Below, one piece after another: positions 24,196 through 32,635 of a stretch of DNA of 64,000 bases (position 1 is the first letter of the stretch; the number at the start of each line of letters is the position of its first letter). This DNA comes from Acidovorax sp. DW039. Lineage in GTDB: Bacteria > Pseudomonadota > Gammaproteobacteria > Burkholderiales > Burkholderiaceae_C. Made by a program: the position numbers and the translations under genes. Below the pieces are notes generated by a model, which saw nothing but the letters and a program-made list of their open reading frames with translations, searched no databases and was not told where the DNA came from. The DNA lies in NCBI RefSeq assembly GCF_037101375.1, contig NZ_AP029019.1, positions 2,542,001 to 2,606,000 on the forward strand, given 5' to 3'.

Positions 24196-26074
24196 GGCTT
24201 TCCACCTCCAGTGATTGAGTCAGCACAGGAAATTGCATGGCCACGCTGGTGGACCTAACGATTCCGGTTCTCTGGTTGCTGGCGTGGTCGTAGTAGCGCA
24301 GCACGACGCCAGGCTTGATCACCCCGGTTTGGGGCAACACCGGAAGCGTCATCTTGTGCATCAGCGCTCGCCCGGATTCGGACAGCTCTGCTCGTGCTCG
24401 CTGTTTGGCAACATCCAAGCCGGTGATCAGACGATCCATCACCATAGGCTGCTTCAAAAGCCCGCCGCCTGTTCCCGATCGGGTCAGATCTGCGGTCACT
24501 CCGAACGATTCCCCAGCTACGAAGATGCGGTTGTAAAGTGGCCGATCGATGATCTCTGTATCGTCAATCTCGCTCAGGCCAGCAGGCAAGTCGATATCCG
24601 GCACCAATTGGCTCCATTCCCACCAGGGACGTGGCCAGGCAGGCAATACACGAATGACCTGGTCAGTGTTGTGCGGCTGCAGATAGCCACCAGCAGCAGC
24701 AGCGATCGCGGATAGCGCTGTAATGTGAGTCCCCTGGTGCAACCAGGCACCACCAGGCACCAGCCAATCGCTCAGACCGAAGTCGACCGACCAACCGATG
24801 CCAACACCGTTCACCGTCAGCACATCCGTCATGAGCTGGTTGGCGGTGCGCGTAAGAGCGCTCTTAAATGTCATGACTGGGCTATTTGGCTCCGCAAGCA
24901 CTGCGGACCTGCCACGGCCCGAAACCCGGATTAGCCCTTCCGCCAGGCGGCGACTCGGCCCCGTTCGCTCCCCAATCATTCGGAACGGCACGCCGTTGAC
25001 CTTCACCTCCAGCTCGACTGGTTCTCCGTTGGGTCCCAGCGCAACTGCATCGTATGCAGCCTTATGGAAAGTTGCATTGAACGACCATGTCCAGGACTTG
25101 CGGTCCAGCTGCATCGAAAAGCTCTCACTCGGCAAAGGATCACTCTGAGGGGAGTCGGCTCGCCGGATCTCGACGGAATTAATCACGATATAGCTCCTAC
25201 GCGGCAGAACGATCACACCCGCTGGGGGCGCTACGCTGCCAAAGCACCTGAAAACCAAATTGATCGGCAAACCACCGACCCGCTCAGCACGGAACACCAG
25301 CTCAACTGGTGGACCGGGCTTGTAGCAGGGCGGTGTCCCTGGCACCACAACAGCGCTCACCCCTGCCGGTGGCCGCATGGCTTCCTGCCACACTGCTTGC
25401 AGCGCAACGCGCACCGCCAGGGCATCGCCATGCCCCGTGCGCAGGGCCGCACGCATCCCGATACCCTCCTGCCATCGCACGCCCACAGCAGCGCGCAACC
25501 GCTCGGTCTCTTGCCAGTGAGCAGCCAACGCGCCACGCAGTGGGCTTGCCTCTTGCCACCGCACACCCACAGCAGCGCGCAGGTGCTCTGCCTCTTCCCA
25601 TGCCACGCCCACCCCAGCGCGCAGGCCACGGGCTTCCTTCCACACCGCAGCAACCCCAGCGCGCAGGCGCTCAGACTCTTGCCACCGCACACCCACAGCA
25701 GCGCGCAAAGCCTCAGCTTCTTGCCAGCGAGCCACCACAGCACCCCGCGCAGGCGCAGCCTCCTGCCACCCCACGGACAAGCCTCTCGCCATGGGCTTTG
25801 CCTCTTGCCAAGCCGTAACCAGCTCCGCTCTTGTGGAGCGACTGACGTTGGCATCCCACCGCGCCTCGGCAGCCCCGAACAGGCCTGAGATTTGGCCCCC
25901 ACTGGAAGCCCGCACCACAGCCCGCACCTGTGCCGAACCACGCAAGCCAGAGATCTCACCACCGCCCTCGATCTGAACGGACGGTATGGCCGGTCCCGAG
26001 CTGGCACCAAAGACCAGATCGATAGGACCGCCCTGGACAGGGCTTGCGGCGCGGACAAAGACCAGGTCTGTCAT
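24188..26074 (-). CDS. Large tail-tip protein with internal 14-residue tandem repeats
   Basis: 628 aa. Three parts: an N-terminal module beginning DLVFVRAASPVQGGPIDLVFGAS; about 11 tandem 14-residue repeats (89-242) of the pattern W-Q-E-A-x-x-L-R-A-A-V-G-V-R; then a copy of the first motif (PVELVFRAERVGGLPINLVFRCF) and a structured C-terminus (VLPAWPRPWWEWSQLVPDIDLPAG; IDRPLYNRIFVAGESFG) resembling baseplate-hub/tail-tip proteins by pattern only. The duplicated LVF modules flank the repeats. Probably a host-contact or tail-tip structural protein. Confidence 0.65.
   Translation of the reverse strand: MTDLVFVRAASPVQGGPIDLVFGASSGPAIPSVQIEGGGEISGLRGSAQVRAVVRASSGGQISGLFGAAEARWDANVSRSTRAELVTAWQEAKPMARGLSVGWQEAAPARGAVVARWQEAEALRAAVGVRWQESERLRAGVAAVWKEARGLRAGVGVAWEEAEHLRAAVGVRWQEASPLRGALAAHWQETERLRAAVGVRWQEGIGMRAALRTGHGDALAVRVALQAVWQEAMRPPAGVSAVVVPGTPPCYKPGPPVELVFRAERVGGLPINLVFRCFGSVAPPAGVIVLPRRSYIVINSVEIRRADSPQSDPLPSESFSMQLDRKSWTWSFNATFHKAAYDAVALGPNGEPVELEVKVNGVPFRMIGERTGPSRRLAEGLIRVSGRGRSAVLAEPNSPVMTFKSALTRTANQLMTDVLTVNGVGIGWSVDFGLSDWLVPGGAWLHQGTHITALSAIAAAAGGYLQPHNTDQVIRVLPAWPRPWWEWSQLVPDIDLPAGLSEIDDTEIIDRPLYNRIFVAGESFGVTADLTRSGTGGGLLKQPMVMDRLITGLDVAKQRARAELSESGRALMHKMTLPVLPQTGVIKPGVVLRYYDHASNQRTGIVRSTSVAMQFPVLTQSLEVESHA
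25349..25810 (-). repeat. 42-bp coding tandem repeat array (about 11 units)
   Basis: Each unit encodes 14 residues starting with Trp: WQEAEALRAAVGVR, WQESERLRAGVAAV, WKEARGLRAGVGVA, WEEAEHLRAAVGVR, WQETERLRAAVGVR and so on, with divergent end units. Spacing is strictly 14 residues. Helical repeat with a Trp and Leu at fixed places. Slippage could change copy number. Confidence 0.9.
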
Positions 26075-26502
26075 GTCAGCGCCACGACCCCGATCTGCAC
26101 AAGTCCACCTGCGTAAAGCATCGGCGAGGTTTCGCCAGGCGGTGTGGCACCGCCCACGACACGCAGGCCGCCGTCGTGGTCCATATCAGTGACATTGCAG
26201 CGGGCCAGCAGCGTGCCATCACCAGCCAGCCACTCCGCCCAACGCGGCAGTCCGCCCTGCATCACCATCGCCCCGGCTGGATCTGCGGCAATCCAGACCA
26301 AGGCACCACCGATGAGCGCAGCGCAGGGCTTTGCCAAGGTGATTACGGCTTGGGGCGTGTCCGTATGCGGCTGGCCTGGGCCTGGTCGGTTGGTGCTGTA
26401 GATGCACACCGCACTGGGTGCGCTGCCCTGGTCGGCCCGCGCGATCGACGCCTGAAGATGAGCCAGGCGCAGCGCGATGCTGGCCTCCCAAGTCGCGCTC
26501 AT
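26071..26502 (-). CDS. Tail-region protein, unknown
   Basis: 143 aa; overlaps the genes on both sides by 4 bp (ATGA type), so it is tightly coupled within the tail operon. Starts MSATWEASIALRLAHLQASIARADQG (helical), the rest strand-rich with many glycines (AALIGGALVWIAADPAGAMVMQGG). No family recognised; probably a minor virion protein. Confidence 0.7.
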   Translation of the reverse strand: MSATWEASIALRLAHLQASIARADQGSAPSAVCIYSTNRPGPGQPHTDTPQAVITLAKPCAALIGGALVWIAADPAGAMVMQGGLPRWAEWLAGDGTLLARCNVTDMDHDGGLRVVGGATPPGETSPMLYAGGLVQIGVVALT

Positions 26503-27494
26503 GAGCTCACCTCCACGGGCGTTGTTTGATCAGCAGCCACAGCCTGCTTTTCCCCGGTTACATGCTGAGCCACCTCTAAAAAGGTCTGCGATGTATCGAG
26601 GCCGCGCACTTCCCAGGCCCCAGTTGCGGGGTCGCTCCAGACTTGGCGGGCCAGCTGCATATCGCGCTGGCGCAGGACTGAGACTCGCGCTTTTGTGGGC
26701 ACGAAAACGCCAGGGCTGATCTCTGTCTTTGTGGTGCCCCACAAGCGTCCACTGCCACCGAACTCAGTATCGCGGGCCAGCAGCCCTACGGTTGCACGCA
26801 TCACGGGTGCCGAGGATGACGCAGCAGCAGCCAGAGCGACAGCGCTCAACCTGGCGCGAGCTGGCGTACCCGCCCCATAGGAAGCCACGCCCAAAGCAGC
26901 CGCCAGCGTGCCTCCGCTGGTCACCGCATCAATGGAGGGGTTTCCGGGGGCGATCGTCACAGATTCGCCCAGCAACACGGCCCACCCATCGGGCACAAGA
27001 GGCGGCGTGAATGCAGCGGTGCGCACAGGCACCGTGCGGACTTTCATATCCGCAACGACCGCATTCAGACGGGAGGCCCCGCCATCCCAGCCATTGCGCC
27101 CCAGCAGTAACCCGGAGATCGTGAAGTCCCACGCAGCAGAGCTGCTGCCGGTGCCCGAAAGCTGCCCACCGAGCCAGATCCGCATAGCCGTGCCGGTCTT
27201 GTTCACCGCGACATGAATCCACTCGTTGATTGGTAGGAGCGATGCGGACACGACGACAGGATTGCCGTCCGCCTCATAGACGCCAGACCCACGCGCCGCA
27301 TCGCTGCCGCCCACCGCAAGACGGCCAGCACGGGGGTCGCCAGTTCCGTAGACCATCACGAAGCGTGCTCCTGGGATGAACGACGAGATGCCATTGGCGA
27401 CGATAGAGCCGTAGCTGCTCTCCGTGCCGCGCACCTTGAGCCAGAACTCAATTTCCCAGTCCCCAGCTCCGAAGTTGAACGAAGGCACAGCCAT
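26499..27494 (-). CDS. Tail protein with a concanavalin/LamG-like domain
   Basis: 331 aa from ATG 27494, which overlaps the preceding stop (TGATG). N-terminal half shows a LamG-like jelly-roll pattern: FNFGAGDWEIEFWLKV, WIHVAVNKTGTAMRIWLGGQ, TISGLLLGRNGWDGGASRLNAVVADMKV. The C-terminal part (GRLWGTTKTEISPGVFVPTKARVSVLRQRDM) resembles a small beta domain found in tail proteins. A carbohydrate-contacting function is plausible for a phage tail tip, but is inferred. Confidence 0.68.
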   Translation of the reverse strand: MAVPSFNFGAGDWEIEFWLKVRGTESSYGSIVANGISSFIPGARFVMVYGTGDPRAGRLAVGGSDAARGSGVYEADGNPVVVSASLLPINEWIHVAVNKTGTAMRIWLGGQLSGTGSSSAAWDFTISGLLLGRNGWDGGASRLNAVVADMKVRTVPVRTAAFTPPLVPDGWAVLLGESVTIAPGNPSIDAVTSGGTLAAALGVASYGAGTPARARLSAVALAAAASSSAPVMRATVGLLARDTEFGGSGRLWGTTKTEISPGVFVPTKARVSVLRQRDMQLARQVWSDPATGAWEVRGLDTSQTFLEVAQHVTGEKQAVAADQTTPVEVSS

Positions 27495-28654
27495 CAGCGC
27501 ACCCAAGGCCCAGTGATATCCAGCGCCACCACGCCGCTGGCAATAGATCCAGCAGGCGGTGCGACACGCAGCACCAGCAGTTTGCGGCCCGCCAGATCAT
27601 CGGTGCCATCGATCACAACGCCTGCCCCAAACTCTGCTGCGATTGAGTTGCGGATGTGATACAGGCCAGGGAGCGTGCCGCGCAGGCCCAAGCCCCAGAT
27701 CTCGACATTGTTGACCAGCAGACCGTTATTTGGGCCGTTGGGGTAAGCGGCGAACGAATAGCCAGCGGAGCCGCTGTATACATCGCTTGTCAAGCCGTTG
27801 TGACCCGCACCAACTCGGCCAACGCCGAGCGAGCCACCGAGGCCGGTGTGAGCCCGCATCACGTAAGCACCGCCACGAGCGTTGCGGTGGCTGTAGCCCA
27901 CACAGCCTTCTGGCACCGTGGCTACGCCAGTCTGATCGCTCTGGTTGCCGGTGAGCATGAAGGACCAAGCATCCCCGCTCTTTTCGCTTGCGAGGTCGCC
28001 GCAGTAGAGCAGCGTGAGCCGGTCCCCTGCGAGTGGAGCCACCGCCAGATAGAAGCCACGCTCATCAGCAACCAGCCACCAGGGGCGGATGGTGGCCCCT
28101 GCAGTATTGCTCTTCGGCCACCACAGGCCGCCACTGACTTGCGAATCCAACGGCACTGGACCCGTGCCATTGTTGATGTCCGCCAGAGACTCGAAAGCTC
28201 GCACGCGCGCGTTGAGCGTACCTGTGTCATCAACCCGCAGCACCGACCCGGTGGCCTCTGGCACACCCGGCTTGAGCGCGAGCAGGTTCGCGGTACCGGA
28301 AAACATCTCAGCCCAGCCTGGGCTTGCGAGCTTGCTGGTGATAGCCCCGGTTGCCGCACCGTCTGGCACGTCAGGAGCGGCATAGGTGATGCTGTTGGCC
28401 GTCGCAGAAATAACGGTTTTGAGGCCATTGAGCGCAGCGGGCACCGCCCCGGTGAATTGGGCTGTAGCGGTCGCTTTGAAAGGATGGCCGGACGCATAAG
28501 TAGCGGTCGCAATGCCACCAGCCACCGTCAGCGAGGACACCGTGCCCGCGCCAGCACCGGTGACCAAATATGTCTTGAGGATGTTGCTCAGCGCCCCAGC
28601 TACTCCAGTGAGCTGCAGAGCGTTGGGCATGGTGTAGTCGAATGGATAGATCAT
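27494..28654 (-). CDS. Tail protein, unknown (fiber-like)
   Basis: 386 aa from ATG 28654, with AGAGGA 6 nt upstream (an upstream alternative start overlaps the previous gene). Starts MIYPFDYTMPNALQLTGVAGALSNILKTYLV; rich in Gly, Ala, Thr and strand patterns (GAGAGTVSSLTVAGGIATATYASGHPF). The second half has PGLYHIRNSIAAEFG and GRKLLVLRVAPP. Looks like a receptor-binding or tip protein of the kind coded between tail tube and tail end in siphovirus-like transposable phages. No named family. Confidence 0.65.
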   Translation of the reverse strand: MIYPFDYTMPNALQLTGVAGALSNILKTYLVTGAGAGTVSSLTVAGGIATATYASGHPFKATATAQFTGAVPAALNGLKTVISATANSITYAAPDVPDGAATGAITSKLASPGWAEMFSGTANLLALKPGVPEATGSVLRVDDTGTLNARVRAFESLADINNGTGPVPLDSQVSGGLWWPKSNTAGATIRPWWLVADERGFYLAVAPLAGDRLTLLYCGDLASEKSGDAWSFMLTGNQSDQTGVATVPEGCVGYSHRNARGGAYVMRAHTGLGGSLGVGRVGAGHNGLTSDVYSGSAGYSFAAYPNGPNNGLLVNNVEIWGLGLRGTLPGLYHIRNSIAAEFGAGVVIDGTDDLAGRKLLVLRVAPPAGSIASGVVALDITGPWVR

Positions 28655-28667
28655 GTTGATTCCTCTC

Positions 28668-30575
28668 TTACAGACCGCTCTCAGGGGGGCGGCCAATGTC
28701 GCCACGTTGGACAAAAAAGCTCTTGTCTTCGATGCCAGCAGCAGCGCCAGGCTGAACGCAGCGGATCAGATCCACAGCAGCCTCAGCCCCCACCGTGTCG
28801 ATGAACAACACGTTGCCCGCCGCCCAAGATGAACCCCAGCCCGCTGCCTTGACGGTCATGTACGGCGCACCCGCCGCCGCGTTCATGGGGCTGAAGTCCT
28901 CATTGATGGAGCCGCTGGCGATCTGCCCCAGGTGCTGCCCGAACAGGTCAAAGGTGATGCGATCACTGCGAATGCGCAGCGCCCAGCGCTCTGTGATCGC
29001 GCCCCGGTTGTTGACGGCAATGGGGTTGTCCTTGACGTTGTAGGTGCCTGGGGCTTCCCCGATTGCGGGATCCACGCCATCGAACCAGGACACTCCGTTC
29101 CAAGATGCCTGGTCGTACACACGAGGCACGCGAGCGAAGCGATCACCGAAGCGCAGGGCGGTGGAGAACACAGCGCCCTCAGGAAATCCATAGCCAATGG
29201 GCTGCGTGAGGCGCACTTTGCCGTCGATACGCACTTCAGCGACCTGGCGGTAGACTTCAGTGCGCGCGATCACGCGCACCTCTGGCGGGTAGCCGGTCAG
29301 ATCCGTGAAAGTGACTTTCCCCGCATCGAGATCCACCGTGTAGCCGGTGTGTATCTCTGCCCCAGTGGTGCCGAGGACTTGCACAAATGAAAGGCGCTGG
29401 TGGCCTAGGTCGTAAACCATTCCAACCGCAGGCGCGAACGCCGATGCACCGCCATGGGTGACACCGATCACAGCCAGGTCACCGGGTCGCACAAAGGGCA
29501 CCAAGCCATCCGAGGGCAAGGCAGCCGGGTCCAAACCCATCAGCGACACATCCACCGGCAGATAGATATAGGTCACTGCGCTGTAGCGGATCGTCGTCGG
29601 GTCCACTGGCCAGGGCCGCCAGATCCTGCCTGGCTGCACAGCGCCCACGTCTGCAGATGAGTACCACCACTCCAGCTTCTGGGCAAGCGTGAGTTCCACA
29701 TCAGGCACGAAGTCGCCGAACTGCAGCTCCACGCTACCCCGAGAAAACTCGATCCGACCGCGCATGTGCGGGCCGGTGATATTGCCCTGGCCATCGACCG
29801 ACGATGTGAGGGTGTCGCCCTTTAGATCAGTGGCGGTGAGGACAAAACCACCCGCGCCCGCTTGGACTGGGGCCGCGTCTGTATTGAAGAAGACGGAGGC
29901 TGCGCTCCACTGGTTTTTGGTAGTCCACAAGCTCAGGAGCTGAAAGTCTGTTGGGCCAGTACCGCCGACCACGTAATCGGTCATGAGTGCCAGGCAGGCC
30001 TCGTAATCGATCCTGCCACTGGCGATGCCGGGATTCGTGTCGGTGCGGCCCCGATAGATCTGCCCCTCGTAGTCGGAGTAGATCTGCCCCATCCAGCGAA
30101 ACTGCACTGATCCAGGGATTGCACGGTCGGTGGTGAGCGGGGCCAGGTCGATTACCACGGGCGGCGGCGTGAATGACATGGTCTTGTGCACGGGCACGCC
30201 GGGGCCGGTTGCATAGGTGGCGATCAGCGTGCCGATCATTTCTTCCCCGACGCTCGTAGTCCCGTATGAGCCGCCCTTTGCGCTGTTACTGCTGGGTGGC
30301 TGGCCGGTCTTCTCAAACTCCGCAGCGCTCTCATGGTCGCTGCGGTAATTGGTCGTGCTACGGTCGAGGGATACCGCGCGTAGATTGACCGTTTTGGCTG
30401 TGTAAGCCACGGTACCGGTACCGCCTCCGAGATTGCCCGCACCATCGTCGGACGCGGTGCGAGTGACGACGATGCGCCCATCGGTGGTCGAGCTGGACTC
30501 TTCCGTCAAGGTTGCACTGTTCGAAGCCGATGAAACTATGGCGACTTGGGCCAGTCGCATTGCGTTGCCTTCCAT
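28668..30575 (-). CDS. Virion structural tail protein (635 aa)
   Basis: Strand-rich, with PGSVQFRWMGQIYSD...ASGRIDYEACLALM, a module also present in the neighbouring 551-aa protein (PGSLQLKYLSGG...AASGRIDYPSRLVLL). The C-terminal third contains WNGVSWFDGVDPAIGEAPGTYN. It belongs to the run of large tail-tip genes that follows the tape-measure gene. AGGA lies 6 nt before the ATG at 30575, and the gap to the previous gene is 9 bp. Exact role unknown. Confidence 0.7.
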   Translation of the reverse strand: MEGNAMRLAQVAIVSSASNSATLTEESSSTTDGRIVVTRTASDDGAGNLGGGTGTVAYTAKTVNLRAVSLDRSTTNYRSDHESAAEFEKTGQPPSSNSAKGGSYGTTSVGEEMIGTLIATYATGPGVPVHKTMSFTPPPVVIDLAPLTTDRAIPGSVQFRWMGQIYSDYEGQIYRGRTDTNPGIASGRIDYEACLALMTDYVVGGTGPTDFQLLSLWTTKNQWSAASVFFNTDAAPVQAGAGGFVLTATDLKGDTLTSSVDGQGNITGPHMRGRIEFSRGSVELQFGDFVPDVELTLAQKLEWWYSSADVGAVQPGRIWRPWPVDPTTIRYSAVTYIYLPVDVSLMGLDPAALPSDGLVPFVRPGDLAVIGVTHGGASAFAPAVGMVYDLGHQRLSFVQVLGTTGAEIHTGYTVDLDAGKVTFTDLTGYPPEVRVIARTEVYRQVAEVRIDGKVRLTQPIGYGFPEGAVFSTALRFGDRFARVPRVYDQASWNGVSWFDGVDPAIGEAPGTYNVKDNPIAVNNRGAITERWALRIRSDRITFDLFGQHLGQIASGSINEDFSPMNAAAGAPYMTVKAAGWGSSWAAGNVLFIDTVGAEAAVDLIRCVQPGAAAGIEDKSFFVQRGDIGRPPESGL

Positions 30576-30584
30576 GGCTGTTCC

Positions 30585-32240
30585 TTATCCTTGCTGTTGT
30601 GTGATCGGCAGGTATGCGCCGGTGTAGGTAACGTCGCTGGTCTTCGTCGCGGTCGTCGTGCTGAGCGTTCCGCCGCTTGTATTGCTGACCGTGCGCGCCG
30701 TGGTCCAGCGAAGCTGGAGAGACTTGGTAGCGGGCTGCTGCGCGAGCGTGAAATTCACATACCCAGCAGAGTCCGGCGCAAGGCCGGTAAAGGTCTCCTG
30801 CACGACAGAACGCAGATCACAATCAATTTCGAACTGCGCTCCAGCGTCGGGCATGACGGTGGGGCGCAGCAATACAAGGCGGCTTGGATAGTCAATCCGG
30901 CCCGAGGCAGCTCCAGCGAGCTGGCCGGAGCCGTTGTCAGTGACAGTGCGAACGACGCCGCCGCTGAGGTACTTCAGCTGCAGAGAACCAGGCACCACTT
31001 GATCTGTCACAGCATCGGCGTCGATCGTGAAAGCGAACTCAGGCGCTCGCACGCTCGCACCTTGGTTTGAGCGGTCTGTGTAGGCGATGCGGCTACCGAA
31101 GCTGATATTGATCGAGCTGCCGATATCGGGAATTTGCCGCAACGTGAAGGTCAGCGAGCCAGTGAACAGACTCACAACCCCGCTGCCCGCACCCTCCAGG
31201 CGTCCCGTTCCGTCATCCACCAATACGTACCGCTGGCCGAGTGCCCAGTACTCTACAGTTGTGGTCCCGGCTTCTGGGAGCGGCGTGAGCTGCTCGACAA
31301 AGATCGCGCCCGCGTTTTCCTCTGCGATGCGGATGCGCCGAGAGTGTGGCGTGATGCCGACCTCTACACGACGCGGAGAGGTCGCAAGCACCAGCGTTTG
31401 CCGTGCGCCTGGGCGCTGGTCCACCGATGCCACGGTGGTGCGGCTGTTGGGCACCACACGGACATAGACGCTTGAGAGCTGCAGCCAGTTGTCATTGATC
31501 TGGGTTGCAGCAGTGAGGCGAGAGGCGCTGTAGAACAGACCCGAGTCAGAGTAGATCGTCTCCCTGATGATCGTTTTGTTAGCCTGCCGCGCGTAAGTGC
31601 GACTAGGTGGCGATCCCGGAAAGTCCGCAGGCAGGCCGTCAAATAGCTCACAGGTTGTGACCTGGGCTTCAAAGTCGACGAGCACGTTGTTGATGATTTC
31701 GGTGAATGTGCGCGTCTCCGTAGTCAGAGCCTTGATCCGAACGCGAGCCCGCCGCTCACCCGCCAGGCCTTCGTTGTAGACGAGGACGTATGTCTTGCCG
31801 ATAGAGGGCGGTTTCATACCCGGCCTCTGCAGGACCTGCATGGACTTCATAGTGCTGTATGCGGCTTCGAGCAAGTAGCCCGCCCACTCCGATCCTGCCG
31901 ACATGCCGCTTTCAATGCGCTTCGCGATCTGGGCACGGGTCGCAAATGGGTCTTTCAACGTGAGCATCACGATGCTCACATTCGGGTCAGCAGGCGGCTC
32001 AGCGAGGATCACATTCGACCCCATGAACGGAGTCGTATCAGTGTTTCGCAGCACGCCGAAGATCTGGTAAATCTCCACCCGGCCAACCGTGCGGGTCTCT
32101 TCGCTGATATCAGGGAAGATCTCATTCGACCGCCCGCTGGTCAGCAGCTGGGCCGATGGCGGGCCGCCCGACTCTGGCGCGTCGTTCATGCTCACCGAGC
32201 GCGCAAACAAAATATCACCGGCAAGTAGCGGCATCTTCAT
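30585..32240 (-). CDS. Virion structural tail protein (551 aa)
   Basis: Starts MKMPLLAGDILFARSVSMNDAPESGG. Strand-rich with repeated Ig-like or beta modules (RYVLVDDGTGRLEGAGSGVV; PGSLQLKYLSGGVV). Overlaps the preceding small gene by 4 bp. One module is paralogous to part of the 635-aa neighbour. Position just downstream of tape measure suggests distal tail or tip. No family is named with confidence. Confidence 0.7.
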   Translation of the reverse strand: MKMPLLAGDILFARSVSMNDAPESGGPPSAQLLTSGRSNEIFPDISEETRTVGRVEIYQIFGVLRNTDTTPFMGSNVILAEPPADPNVSIVMLTLKDPFATRAQIAKRIESGMSAGSEWAGYLLEAAYSTMKSMQVLQRPGMKPPSIGKTYVLVYNEGLAGERRARVRIKALTTETRTFTEIINNVLVDFEAQVTTCELFDGLPADFPGSPPSRTYARQANKTIIRETIYSDSGLFYSASRLTAATQINDNWLQLSSVYVRVVPNSRTTVASVDQRPGARQTLVLATSPRRVEVGITPHSRRIRIAEENAGAIFVEQLTPLPEAGTTTVEYWALGQRYVLVDDGTGRLEGAGSGVVSLFTGSLTFTLRQIPDIGSSINISFGSRIAYTDRSNQGASVRAPEFAFTIDADAVTDQVVPGSLQLKYLSGGVVRTVTDNGSGQLAGAASGRIDYPSRLVLLRPTVMPDAGAQFEIDCDLRSVVQETFTGLAPDSAGYVNFTLAQQPATKSLQLRWTTARTVSNTSGGTLSTTTATKTSDVTYTGAYLPITQQQG

Positions 32241-32635
32241 ACCTCCATGAATTTGAAAAATGGCGTGTAGAGCAGCTCGGGCTTGTGCTCCCCGTCCTGA
32301 AGCCTCCAGATCGGCTCGGCCTGGAAGGCCGCACCTTGGGTGGCATCAAAAACCACGGTCCGGGCGACACCTCGCACCAGCAGACTGAACTCGGCACCGC
32401 TGATGGATGCCCAGGCATAAAGCTGGTCGCAGGTAGCGCGAGTTATCCAAGCGTTGGATGCACGGCCATCCAAGGTGATGGGACGGCCTGCTTTGCGCTT
32501 CCCGGTGTGGACGATCAGCGAGCCTTCAGTCCCCCAGCGGTTCTCAGATACCACCGGGCTCCAGGAATACTCATCGGTCCAGACCAGCCGGTCAGAAAGC
32601 TCCAGCTCTGTGGTTTGGTAGGTCAGCGTGATCAT
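32237..32635 (-). CDS. Small tail protein downstream of tape measure (distal-tail-like)
   Basis: 132 aa, overlapping both neighbours by 4 bp. Strand-rich: ITLTYQTTELELSDRLVWTDEYSW and KRKAGRPITLDG, ending KPELLYTPFFKFMEV. The size and position (immediately after tape measure) match distal tail proteins that cap the tube and connect to the tip complex; the family call is inference. Confidence 0.6.
   Translation of the reverse strand: MITLTYQTTELELSDRLVWTDEYSWSPVVSENRWGTEGSLIVHTGKRKAGRPITLDGRASNAWITRATCDQLYAWASISGAEFSLLVRGVARTVVFDATQGAAFQAEPIWRLQDGEHKPELLYTPFFKFMEV

Noticed and set aside
25349..25810. Tandem repeats as a CRISPR-like or minisatellite array outside a gene
   Set aside because: The 42-bp period keeps one reading frame through the whole array and lies inside a 628-aa tail protein.
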